DNA of 64,000 nucleotides. Source: Rhizobium bangladeshense (GTDB taxonomy: Bacteria; Pseudomonadota; Alphaproteobacteria; Rhizobiales; Rhizobiaceae). The first letter of the stretch is position 1. Each line of letters opens with the position of its first letter. A program made the position numbers and the translations under genes. The notes beneath the pieces were generated by a model that saw only the letters and a list, made by a program, of their open reading frames with translations, was not told the origin of the DNA and made no database searches. Below, one piece after another: positions 53,354-62,084 of this stretch. Location: NCBI RefSeq assembly GCF_001662075.1, contig NZ_LYPL01000013.1:152287-216286 (forward strand). The letters are read 5' to 3'.

Positions 53354-54883
53354 ATGATGGCGGAGCCCGTGCTCACCATTCATGGCATAACCAAGCATTT
53401 CGGGGCGGTGAAGGCGTTGACGGATGTCGACTTCACGCTCGAGCGCGGTGAAGTCCACGCGCTTTGCGGCGAGAACGGCGCCGGCAAGTCGACGCTGATG
53501 AACATCATCGCCGGCGTGCTGCAGCCGACCGAAGGCGAGATCCGCGTCGACGGCAAGGCAGTGCGCATTTCCTCTCCCGCCGCCGCCCAGCCTCTCGGCA
53601 TCGGCCTGGTTCACCAGGAAATCGCGCTCTGCCCGGACGCGACGGTTGCCGAAAACATGTTCATGGCGGCAACCAACCGCCGCCGGGCGCCCTTCATGAA
53701 TTACCGCGCGCTGGAGCGCGATGCGCAGGCGGTGATGAACCGGCTTGCCGCGATCGATGTCCGCCGCAAGGTCGCCGACCTGCCGATATCAAGCCAGCAG
53801 CTGGTCGAGATCGCCAAGGCGTTGACGCTCGACTGTCGCGTGCTGATCCTCGACGAACCGACCGCGGCCCTGACCGAGACCGAGGCGCAACAGCTCTTCT
53901 CGATCATCCGCGACCTCAAGGCGAACGGCATGTCGATCATCTATATCAGTCACCGCATGGCTGAAATCTTCAGCCTCTGCGATCGGGTCACCGTGTTCCG
54001 TGACGGCCGCTATGTCTGCACCGACCGCATTGCCGACGTGACGCCTGACGACGTGGTGCGCCGCATGGTCGGCCGCGAGATCACGCAGCTCTATCCCGAC
54101 AAGCTCGATGCCGGCGAAACGTCAGGCGAGATCATTCTCGAGGTCGACGGCATTAGTGACGGGATGCGTTTTCACGACGTCAGCTTCGGCCTGCGCAAGG
54201 GCGAGATCCTCGGCATCGGCGGCCTTATCGGCTCCGGCCGCACGGAAATCGCCGAGGGCATCTGCGGATTGCGGCCGCGCACGGCAGGCACCGTCCGCCT
54301 GCACGGCGACGTGAGGCCGATCCGCGCCTATTCCGATGCAGTGAAAGCGGGCATCGTCTACCTGTCCGAGGATCGCAAGGGGTCGGGCGTCTTTCTCGAA
54401 ATGTCCATCGCCCAGAACATATCGGTGCTGGATCTGAAGGCGCTTACCAATTCGGTCGGCCTGCTGAACGGCCGCGCGGAGGCCGCGCTTGCCGACGATT
54501 CCGCCCGGCGGTTAGCCGTGCGCATGAGCGGCATCGAGGCGCCGGTGAAATCGCTTTCCGGCGGCAATCAGCAGAAAGTGGCGATCGCCAAGCAGCTTGC
54601 GGTAAAGCCGAAAGTCATCCTGATGGATGAACCCACGCGCGGCATCGATGTCGGCGCGAAGGCGGAGATCCACCGTCTGCTGCGCGAGCTCGCAAGCGCG
54701 GGCATCGGCATCATCGTCATCTCCTCGGAAATGCCGGAGCTGCTCGGCCTTTCCGACCGTCTGCTGGTCGTCCGCGAGGGAGGCATCGCCGGCGAACTCG
54801 GTGCCGACGAGATGTCGGAAGAGGCCGTGATCCGCCTTGCTTCCGGCATGGGCAGCGCAAGGGCGGCAGACCATGCCGCGTGA
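53354..54883 (+). CDS. sugar ABC transporter ATPase, tandem RbsA/LsrA type
   Basis: A 509-residue protein with two ABC domains. The first is canonical, with Walker A GENGAGKS at residues 39-46 and Walker B LILDEPTAAL. The second has the usual degenerate P-loop GLIGSGRTE and the signature LSGGNQQK. GGGAGGAAG precedes the paired ATGs at 53354 and 53357. It drives the single permease encoded next. Confidence 0.95.
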   Translation: MMAEPVLTIHGITKHFGAVKALTDVDFTLERGEVHALCGENGAGKSTLMNIIAGVLQPTEGEIRVDGKAVRISSPAAAQPLGIGLVHQEIALCPDATVAENMFMAATNRRRAPFMNYRALERDAQAVMNRLAAIDVRRKVADLPISSQQLVEIAKALTLDCRVLILDEPTAALTETEAQQLFSIIRDLKANGMSIIYISHRMAEIFSLCDRVTVFRDGRYVCTDRIADVTPDDVVRRMVGREITQLYPDKLDAGETSGEIILEVDGISDGMRFHDVSFGLRKGEILGIGGLIGSGRTEIAEGICGLRPRTAGTVRLHGDVRPIRAYSDAVKAGIVYLSEDRKGSGVFLEMSIAQNISVLDLKALTNSVGLLNGRAEAALADDSARRLAVRMSGIEAPVKSLSGGNQQKVAIAKQLAVKPKVILMDEPTRGIDVGAKAEIHRLLRELASAGIGIIVISSEMPELLGLSDRLLVVREGGIAGELGADEMSEEAVIRLASGMGSARAADHAA

Positions 54884-54905
54884 AGAGAAAATGGGAGAGA
54901 GGGAA

Positions 54906-55892
54906 ATGGCAATCGACACGATGGCAGGCATGCCCAGGACGTCGTCCTTCAAACGCATCGGCACGATGCGCGAGGCAGGGCTGATCGCGATCATCCTGGC
55001 GCTCGGCATCATCATGAGTTTCGCCTCGCCGCACTTCCTGACGCTCGGCAATTTCCGCGCGATGCTGATGAGCTTTTCCGTGGAAGGCATCGTCGTCGTC
55101 GGCATGACGATCCTGCTCATTGTCGGCGGCATCGATCTTGCGGTCGGCTCCGTCGTCTGCTTCGCGATGGTGCTCTCAGGCTCGCTCTTTCTCGCCGGGC
55201 TCGATCCGTGGACGGCCTCGCTTGCCGGCATTCTTGCCAGCGGCGCCATCGGCGCCATCATGGGCTTCTTCGTGACGGTCGTCGGCCTCAACCACTTCAT
55301 CACGTCGCTGGCGGGCATGGTGATCGTGCGCGGCCTTTGCCTCATCATCACCAAGGGCACGCCGCTCTCGCTCTTCACGCTGCCGACCGGCTTCAAGGCG
55401 GTGGGGCAGGGCACGTTCTACGGCATTCCCTATGTCATCCTGATCTTCGTCGCCGTCGTCATGCTGTTTGATTTCCTGCTGCGCCGGGCGACCGCCTTCC
55501 GCAAGGTGTTCTACACGGGCAGCAATGAAAAGGCGGCGCTTTATTCCGGCATCAAGACGAATCAGGTGAAGTTCTGGGTGACGGTGCTGTGCTCGACGCT
55601 CGCCGGCGTCGCCGGTGTCATCTACATGTCCCGCTTCGGCGCTGCGACACCGACGTTCGGCGTCGGCATGGAGCTGAACATCATCGCAGCCGCGGTGATC
55701 GGCGGAGCCTCGCTCAACGGCGGCTCGGGAACCATCCTCGGCGCCATTCTCGGCATCGCGCTTCTTTCCCTCGTCACCTCGTCGCTGATCCTGCTAAATG
55801 TTTCCGTCTATTGGCAGGACATGATCAAAGGATGCATCCTGCTTGCCGCCGTATCCATCGACCATTTCCTGCACAAGCGGAAGGCCGCCTGA
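54906..55892 (+). CDS. sugar ABC transporter permease (RbsC type)
   Basis: A 328-residue permease of the branched-chain/ribose type with about nine helices. The diagnostic core is GGIDLAVGSVVCFA, then NEKAALYSGI and GGASLNGGSGTILGAILG. Only one permease gene is present, so a homodimer is expected, unlike the LsrC/LsrD heterodimer. The ATG at 54906 has GAGAGGGAA upstream; ATG 54891 is an alternative. Confidence 0.93.
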   Translation: MAIDTMAGMPRTSSFKRIGTMREAGLIAIILALGIIMSFASPHFLTLGNFRAMLMSFSVEGIVVVGMTILLIVGGIDLAVGSVVCFAMVLSGSLFLAGLDPWTASLAGILASGAIGAIMGFFVTVVGLNHFITSLAGMVIVRGLCLIITKGTPLSLFTLPTGFKAVGQGTFYGIPYVILIFVAVVMLFDFLLRRATAFRKVFYTGSNEKAALYSGIKTNQVKFWVTVLCSTLAGVAGVIYMSRFGAATPTFGVGMELNIIAAAVIGGASLNGGSGTILGAILGIALLSLVTSSLILLNVSVYWQDMIKGCILLAAVSIDHFLHKRKAA

Positions 55893-55893
55893 C

Positions 55894-56901
55894 ATGCCGA
55901 TCGCCAAACTGAAACCCAGGACGACAGCCCCGCGCGAAGAAATCGTCATCGCCCGCCAGATGCACCAGGCGCTCGTCCTGCATTTTCTGGAAGGTCTGAC
56001 GCAGGCGCAGATCGCCGATCAGCTCGGCATCTCGCACGCCACCGTCAACCGCCTCATCAAGCGGGGCCGTCAGCTCGGCCTGGTCGAGATCAAGATCAAA
56101 TCGCCGATCGAACCGCTTGTCGATATGGAGGAGCGGCTTCTGGCGCTCGGCGGCATCAGCCGCGCGGTCGTGGTCCCGACGGTCTCCGACAATCCGCAGA
56201 CCGCGCTGCAGGCGGTCGGCGAGGCGGCGGCCCGCCTGCTGCTCGAAGAAATCGCCGATGGCGACACGATCTGCATCACCGGCGGCAAGGGCGTCAGCGC
56301 CGTCGTCGCCGGCCTCCAGGCGCCGCGCCGCTTCGATGTCGAGGTCATCCCGGCAACCGGATGCGTGCAGGGCAAGCACTATACCGACGTCAACCACGTC
56401 TCGACCCTGATGGCCGACCGGCTCGGCGGGCGCTCCTACCAGATCCACGCGCCGCTTTTTGCCGATGACGCCGAGCAGCGGTCGATGCTGATCAATATGC
56501 GCTCCGTCGCCGACGTCTTCCGGCGGGCGCGGGAAGCGAAGGTCGCGGTGGTCGGCATCGGCTCGATCCTGACCGACGATTCGAGCTATTACGACTTGCA
56601 CCCCTCCTCCAGCACCGATCGCGCGGCGATCGAGCGTTCGGGCGCCAGCTGCGAACTGCTCGCCCATTTGCTCGACGATCACGGCCGCGTCTGCGACTAC
56701 AGCCTGAACCGGTCGCTGGTTTCGCTGACGCTGCCGGAATTCGCCTCGATCCCGACGAAGATCGGCGTCGCGAGCGGCCCGAACAAGGCCGGGCCGATCC
56801 TCAGCATCCTGCGCGGCAATCACCTCGATACGCTCGTCACCGACGAGGCGACCGGCGCGCGCATTCTTGAACTCGCATCCGAGGAAGGATTTTCCGCATG
56901 A
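55894..56901 (+). CDS. SorC/DeoR-family sugar-binding transcriptional regulator (LsrR-like)
   Basis: A 335-residue regulator with an N-terminal helix-turn-helix (LTQAQIADQLGISHATVNRLIKRG, about residues 33-56) and a C-terminal sugar-phosphate-binding domain of the SorC type (ITGGKGVSAVVAGL, then GVASGPNKAGPILSILRG). Such proteins repress their operon until a phosphorylated sugar binds. It is encoded within the operon, 1 base after the permease stop, and overlaps the aldo-keto reductase gene. Its likely operator is the palindrome at 52105. Confidence 0.92.
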   Translation: MPIAKLKPRTTAPREEIVIARQMHQALVLHFLEGLTQAQIADQLGISHATVNRLIKRGRQLGLVEIKIKSPIEPLVDMEERLLALGGISRAVVVPTVSDNPQTALQAVGEAAARLLLEEIADGDTICITGGKGVSAVVAGLQAPRRFDVEVIPATGCVQGKHYTDVNHVSTLMADRLGGRSYQIHAPLFADDAEQRSMLINMRSVADVFRRAREAKVAVVGIGSILTDDSSYYDLHPSSSTDRAAIERSGASCELLAHLLDDHGRVCDYSLNRSLVSLTLPEFASIPTKIGVASGPNKAGPILSILRGNHLDTLVTDEATGARILELASEEGFSA

Positions 56902-57893
56902 GCGGCGAACAATTGACCCGTGAAATCGGCCGCTCCGGCGTCAAGGCCTCGGCCGTCGGCCTCGGTACCTGGGCAATCGGCGGCTGGATGTGGGGCGGCA
57001 CGGATGAGGCGGAATCCATCGCCGCCATCCAGTCCTCGCTCGATGCCGGCGTAACCCTCATCGACACTGCGCCGGCCTATGGCCTGGGCCGATCCGAAGA
57101 AATCGTCGGCAAGGCGCTTGCCGGACGCCGCGACAAGGCGGTAATCGCCACCAAATGCGGACTGGTCTGGCATACGCAGAAGGGCAATCACTTCTTCGAT
57201 CAAGACGGCAAGCCGGTGCACCGCCATCTCGGGCGGGACTCGATCGTTCACGAGGTAGAGGAAAGCCTGCGTCGCCTCGGCACCGACCATATCGACCTCT
57301 ACATAACCCACTGGCAGGATCCGACGACGCCGATCGAGGAGACCGTCGCGGCGCTGGAAGAGTTGAAGCAGGCCGGAAAGATCCGTGCGATCGGTGCCAG
57401 CAACGTCAACCGGCTGGAACTCGAGCAGTATATCGCGACCGGCTCGCTCGATGCGATCCAGGAGCGGTTCAGCATGATCGATCGGCGGATCGAGGCGGAC
57501 CTGCTGCCGCTCACGATCGCCAACGGCGTATCGACGCTCAGCTATTCCTCACTGGCGCTCGGCCTGCTTTCCGGCGCCATCGGGCCCGAGCGCGTGTTTT
57601 CCGGCGACGACCAGCGCAAGGACAATCCGCGCTTTTCCGTCGCCAACCGCCGCAAGGCCAAGAATTTTGCCGAGGCGATCCGCCCTGTTGCAGAGCACCA
57701 CGGCGCCAGCATCGCGCAGACGGTGATCGCCTGGACACTGGCCCAGCCGGGCGTAACCTTCGCGCTTTGCGGCGCAAGAAACCCGGCGCAGGCGCTCGAC
57801 AATGCGCGGGCCGGAACGCTTCGCCTTTCAACCGCCGATCTCGCGACCATCGAAACCGCCATATCGGCGCAGTTCGCCACCATGGACGCATAA
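56898..57893 (+). CDS. aldo/keto reductase
   Basis: A 331-residue TIM-barrel NAD(P)H oxidoreductase. The catalytic Asp is in LIDTAPAYG, followed by Tyr67 of that motif, Lys in VIATKCGL, and His in LYITHWQDP; the cofactor-binding end reads GARNPAQALDNARAG. It may interconvert a sugar and its polyol or lactone in the pathway encoded by the operon. It overlaps the regulator gene by 4 bases. Confidence 0.92.
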   Translation: MSGEQLTREIGRSGVKASAVGLGTWAIGGWMWGGTDEAESIAAIQSSLDAGVTLIDTAPAYGLGRSEEIVGKALAGRRDKAVIATKCGLVWHTQKGNHFFDQDGKPVHRHLGRDSIVHEVEESLRRLGTDHIDLYITHWQDPTTPIEETVAALEELKQAGKIRAIGASNVNRLELEQYIATGSLDAIQERFSMIDRRIEADLLPLTIANGVSTLSYSSLALGLLSGAIGPERVFSGDDQRKDNPRFSVANRRKAKNFAEAIRPVAEHHGASIAQTVIAWTLAQPGVTFALCGARNPAQALDNARAGTLRLSTADLATIETAISAQFATMDA

Positions 57894-57904
57894 CGGACGC
57901 CATC

Positions 57905-59653
57905 ATGAACCGACTGGAAACAATGAACGGGCTTCGCCAAAGCCTGAAGGTGGACGTTTGCGTCCTCGGCGGCGGCATCAACGGGCTCAGCGTCTTCCGC
58001 GAGCTGGCGCTGCAAGGCGTGGACGTGCTGCTCGTCGAGCAAGGTGACTATTGCTCCGGTGCGAGTGCCGCCCCCTCGCGCATGGTCCATGGCGGGCTGC
58101 GCTATCTGGAGAATGGCGAATTCAACCTCGTGCAGGAGTCTCTCGTCGAGCGAGACCGGCTGCTGCGCAACGCCCCCCATTATGTGGCGCCCTTGCCGAC
58201 GACGGTTCCGGTTTTCGACGTCTTCTCCGGCCTCGCCAACGGCATCGTGCGCTTCCTCGGTCTCACCCGTCGTCCGAGCCGCCGCGGCGCCGTGGCCATC
58301 AAGACGGGCCTCGCCATCTACGATTTCCTGACGCGCAAGCGGGCGCTGATGCCCCGCCACCAGTTCCGTGGTCGCCGGGCGACGCTCTCAAAATGGCCGG
58401 CGCTCAATCCTGGCATTCGCAGCTCCGCTACCTATTACGATGCCTGGGTGAGCCATCCGGAGCGGATCGGCATCGAGTTGCTGCGCGACGGCCTGTCTGC
58501 CGGCCCGAATGCCCGAGCCTTGAACTATGCGACGATCGAGCAGGCCGGGGCGGGGGACTTCCTGCTGCGCGACGGCATTGCCGGGGGGACGTTTCGCATT
58601 CAGCCGACGCTGATCGTCAACGCGACCGGCGGCTGGATCGACATCGCGAATGGATCGCTCTTTCCCGAAGGCGCACGGCCTGCCCCGCTGATGGGCGGCA
58701 CCAAGGGGTCGCACCTCATCATCGACAATCCCGCGCTCCGCGACATGCTCGACGGACACATGATCTATTACGAGAACGAGGACGGGCGCATCTGCATCCT
58801 CTTTCCCTATCTCGGCAAGGTGCTGGTCGGCTCGACGGACATTCGCGTCGATGACCCCGGCACTGTGCGCTGCGAGACCGACGAGCGCGACTATATCCTG
58901 CAGTCGCTTGCCTTCGTGCTGCCCGGCATTCGCATCCGGCCGGACGAGATCGTTTTCCAGTTCGCCGGGGTGCGCCCGCTGCCGGCCAGCAAGGACAGTT
59001 TTACCGGACGGATCCCGCGGGATCATTTCTGCACCGTGATCGCAAGCCATGATGGCGGCCCGCAGGTGCTCTGCATGATCGGCGGCAAGTGGACGACGTT
59101 CCGCTCCTTCGGTGAGCTGGCGGCCGACATCGCGCTGGAACGGCTCGGCCGGCACCGGCGCATCGATACGGCGGAGAGGGCATTTGGCGGCGGACGTGCC
59201 TTTCCCAAAGATGGCGGCGGCTGGGTGCGTGATCTTGCGGCCTCGACGGACATCCCCATCGATCGCGCCGCAATCCTCTTCGAGCGCTACGGCACCGATG
59301 CAGAGCATGTCGCCCGCTTCATCGCGGCCGGGCCCGACCATTCTCTGCCACATGCCGGCTATAGCCTCCGCGAAGTCCAATATCTGATCGGCGCCGAAGC
59401 CGTCGAGCATCTCGACGATCTGTTGTTGCGCCGCACGACACTGGCCATTTCCGGCGAGCTCTCGCTCGACATGGCTGACGCCGTGCTCGGCCTGCTGGCC
59501 GCCGAAAGAGGCTGGTCGGCCGAGCGCGCCGCCGAAGAGCGCGTCCGTTTTCTCACCATCATGCGCGAGCGCCACGGCGTCGCCGAAGCAACCCTTTCCG
59601 CAAGGAACGAACGAAGGAGTGAATTATGCGAGACAACCGCAAGGTCCGGATGA
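57905..59653 (+). CDS. FAD-dependent glycerol-3-phosphate dehydrogenase-like oxidoreductase
   Basis: A 582-residue GlpD-family dehydrogenase. The FAD-binding GGGINGL lies at residues 22-28, SRMVHGGLRYLE and the long AVRPLP-like segment AGVRPLPASKDSF follow, and the C-terminal domain has the cap helices. Family members oxidise glycerol 3-phosphate or, as EryB-like enzymes, erythritol phosphate, at the membrane with a quinone acceptor. The neighbours suggest a phosphorylated polyol other than glycerol. The frame is open upstream through the aldo-keto reductase gene; ATG 57905 is the natural start. Confidence 0.9.
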   Translation: MNRLETMNGLRQSLKVDVCVLGGGINGLSVFRELALQGVDVLLVEQGDYCSGASAAPSRMVHGGLRYLENGEFNLVQESLVERDRLLRNAPHYVAPLPTTVPVFDVFSGLANGIVRFLGLTRRPSRRGAVAIKTGLAIYDFLTRKRALMPRHQFRGRRATLSKWPALNPGIRSSATYYDAWVSHPERIGIELLRDGLSAGPNARALNYATIEQAGAGDFLLRDGIAGGTFRIQPTLIVNATGGWIDIANGSLFPEGARPAPLMGGTKGSHLIIDNPALRDMLDGHMIYYENEDGRICILFPYLGKVLVGSTDIRVDDPGTVRCETDERDYILQSLAFVLPGIRIRPDEIVFQFAGVRPLPASKDSFTGRIPRDHFCTVIASHDGGPQVLCMIGGKWTTFRSFGELAADIALERLGRHRRIDTAERAFGGGRAFPKDGGGWVRDLAASTDIPIDRAAILFERYGTDAEHVARFIAAGPDHSLPHAGYSLREVQYLIGAEAVEHLDDLLLRRTTLAISGELSLDMADAVLGLLAAERGWSAERAAEERVRFLTIMRERHGVAEATLSARNERRSELCETTARSG

Positions 59654-60468
59654 ACCGGCTGTTCGGCAACGGCCGTTGCCTTGATGTGGCGATCGATCAC
59701 GGAGTCTGCAACGAACCGTCTTTTCTCGACGGGCTGGAGAACATGCCGGCCGTCGTCAAGGCGCTGGTCGATGCGAAGCCGGATGCGATCCAGATGAATT
59801 ACGGCCAGGCCGATCTGCTGCAGGATCTGCCCGGCAAGGACAAGCCGGCGCTCGTCATGCGCATCGATATGGGCAACCCTTATAACCGCATCCGTCACCG
59901 CGACATGTGGGCGGTGCTGCAGAATGAAGCAGAGCCGCTGGTCGGCGCCTTGCAGATGGATGCCGCCTGCGTGGTGGTCAACCTGTTCATGCTGCCGGAT
60001 GAGCCCGATCTGTTTCGCCAGTGCGTGCAGAATATTTCGCGCGTCCGGGCGAACTGCGAGAAATACGGCATGCCGCTGATGATCGAACCGCTCGTCATGC
60101 AGCCGGTCACCGAACGCGGCGGCTACATGGTCGACGGTGATGCCGACAAGATCGTCACCTTGACGCGGCTTGCGCGCGAAATGGGCGCCGATATCGTCAA
60201 GGCCGATCCGACGACGAATGCGGAGGATTTCCACCGCGTGGTCGAGGCGGCACGATGCCCGGTGCTGGTGCGCGGCGGCGGCAAGGAGGATCTCGCCGCC
60301 GTCTTTGCTAAATCCGCTGCCTTGATGCGGCAGGGCGCGATGGGCATGGTCTATGGCCGCAACATCTACCAGCATGCCAATCCGAGCGCTGTCGTGCGCG
60401 GGCTGATGGCGATCATCCATCAGGATGCGAGCGGCGAAGAAGCCGTTGCGATCTATCGGCAAGGCTGA
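59626..60468 (+). CDS. class I aldolase, DeoC/LacD/LsrF-type
   Basis: A 280-residue TIM-barrel aldolase of the class I fructose-bisphosphate aldolase/LsrF group. Landmarks are DVAIDHGV near the start, PLMIEPLV, the likely Schiff-base lysine in GADIVKADPTT, and RGGGKED with YGRNIYQHANP for phosphate binding. It overlaps the dehydrogenase gene by 28 bases, with GAAGGAG just upstream of its ATG. It would cleave or transfer carbon on the keto-sugar phosphate made by the kinase and dehydrogenase. Confidence 0.9.
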   Translation: MRDNRKVRMNRLFGNGRCLDVAIDHGVCNEPSFLDGLENMPAVVKALVDAKPDAIQMNYGQADLLQDLPGKDKPALVMRIDMGNPYNRIRHRDMWAVLQNEAEPLVGALQMDAACVVVNLFMLPDEPDLFRQCVQNISRVRANCEKYGMPLMIEPLVMQPVTERGGYMVDGDADKIVTLTRLAREMGADIVKADPTTNAEDFHRVVEAARCPVLVRGGGKEDLAAVFAKSAALMRQGAMGMVYGRNIYQHANPSAVVRGLMAIIHQDASGEEAVAIYRQG

Positions 60469-60554
60469 GACGCCGGAGCAATTCCCGGAAAGGCGTGAAG
60501 CGGTTTATCTTTGGAATTGCGTAAGCAATGACAGACCCTTGGGAGGGGTTCGCA

Positions 60555-62084
60555 ATGGGAGACTATCTGTTGGGGCTCGACGCCGGCAACACCGTCATCA
60601 AGGCGGTGATCTTCGATCGCGCCGGCCGGGAAGTGGCCTATGCTGGGGAAGAGGGACATAGCCGGATGCCATGTCCCGGCCATGTCGAGCGGGATCTCGG
60701 CGAGCTTTGGGCCAACGCCAAACGCGTCATCCGCACCTGCCTCGACCGAGCAGGCATCGCTGCGGCTGATATCGCCGCTATCGGCTGCGCCGGTCACGGC
60801 AACGGGCTGTATGCGCTGGATCGAAATGGCCAACCCTTCCTCGGCATCCAGTCGCTCGATACGCGGGCGACCGGGCTCGTCGAGGAATGGGCGGCCGAGG
60901 CTGTCGGCGATCGCACCTATCCGATCGCCCGCCAACGGCCCTGGCCCTCGCAGACACCGACACTGCTCGGCTGGCTGAAACGTCATCGACCGGAGATTTT
61001 CCAGCGCATCGGCACGGTGTTCTGCTCCAAGGATTTCGTCGTCAACCGGCTGACCGGCGAGCGGGTCAGCGAGATGTCGGATATGTCGGGGGCAGGGCTG
61101 CTGGATCTCGCCGCCCGCCGTTATGACCGCACGTTGATGGAAGCTTACGGCCTTGGCGACTGCATGGACCTGCTGCCGCGGCTGATCGAAAGCGCGGACA
61201 TCGCCGGCAGGGTGACGGAAGAGGTTGCCGTGGAGACCGGTCTTGCCGCCGGCACGCCGGTTGTCGGCGGGCTCTTCGACGTCGTCGCCTCGGCCCTCGG
61301 CTCGGGCGTCTCGCGCACCGGCAGCGCCTCGATTATCGCCGGCACCTGGAGCATCAACCAGGTCATCATCGAAGGGCCTGATCTCGGCGGACCCGTCTTC
61401 ATGTCCTCAACCTTCGATCGCACGCGCTACATGGCGATGGAAAACAGTGCCACGTCGGCCGCCAATCTCGAATGGCTGGTGCGGGAATTTTTCGATGGTG
61501 AGCATGCGGAGGGCGTCTCGCCCTTCGACGCCTGCTGCGCACTGGCGGCGGAAATTCAGCCGACTGCCGACGATCCGCTTTATCATCCCTATCTCTACGG
61601 CGCCCAGCAGGACGGCCATGCGCGGGCCGGCTTCTACGGCATTGCCGGCTGGCACACCAAGGGACACCTGATCCGCGCCCTCCTCGAAGGTGTTGCCTTC
61701 GGCCACCGCCAACACGTCGAGACGCTCCGCGGAGCAGGGGCGACCTTCGACCAGGCGGTGCTGTCGGGCGGCGGATCGCGCAGTCGCCTCTGGCCGCAGA
61801 TCTTTGCCGATGTGCTCGGCGTGCCGGTTTCGGTCGCCATCTCCAGGGAAACCGGGGCTCTCGGTGCGGCGATTGCGGCGGGAACCGGAGTCGGCTTGTT
61901 TGCCGACTTTACGGAAGGTGCGGATGCCATGGTGCGTATCGACCGGCACTATCGGCCGAATATCGCGCTCGCTGCGCATTACGACCGGCGCTACGCGCTC
62001 TACAATGACATAGCGGAAGCCATGGCGCCGCTCTGGCGGCGGCTTTCGGCAGCCGAACCTACGGCGACGGGAGCTGCAGCGTGA
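60555..62084 (+). CDS. FGGY-family carbohydrate kinase
   Basis: A 509-residue sugar kinase. The N-terminal phosphate-binding strand reads GLDAGNTVIKAVIFD, the mid signature contains the catalytic Asp (CSKDFVVNRLTGERVSEMSD), and the C-terminal adenosine motif is SGGGSRSRLWPQIFADVLG. GGGAGGGG sits 7 bases before ATG 60555; ATG 60528 would place that site inside the gene. It should phosphorylate the imported sugar or polyol, giving the inducer for the SorC regulator. Confidence 0.93.
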   Translation: MGDYLLGLDAGNTVIKAVIFDRAGREVAYAGEEGHSRMPCPGHVERDLGELWANAKRVIRTCLDRAGIAAADIAAIGCAGHGNGLYALDRNGQPFLGIQSLDTRATGLVEEWAAEAVGDRTYPIARQRPWPSQTPTLLGWLKRHRPEIFQRIGTVFCSKDFVVNRLTGERVSEMSDMSGAGLLDLAARRYDRTLMEAYGLGDCMDLLPRLIESADIAGRVTEEVAVETGLAAGTPVVGGLFDVVASALGSGVSRTGSASIIAGTWSINQVIIEGPDLGGPVFMSSTFDRTRYMAMENSATSAANLEWLVREFFDGEHAEGVSPFDACCALAAEIQPTADDPLYHPYLYGAQQDGHARAGFYGIAGWHTKGHLIRALLEGVAFGHRQHVETLRGAGATFDQAVLSGGGSRSRLWPQIFADVLGVPVSVAISRETGALGAAIAAGTGVGLFADFTEGADAMVRIDRHYRPNIALAAHYDRRYALYNDIAEAMAPLWRRLSAAEPTATGAAA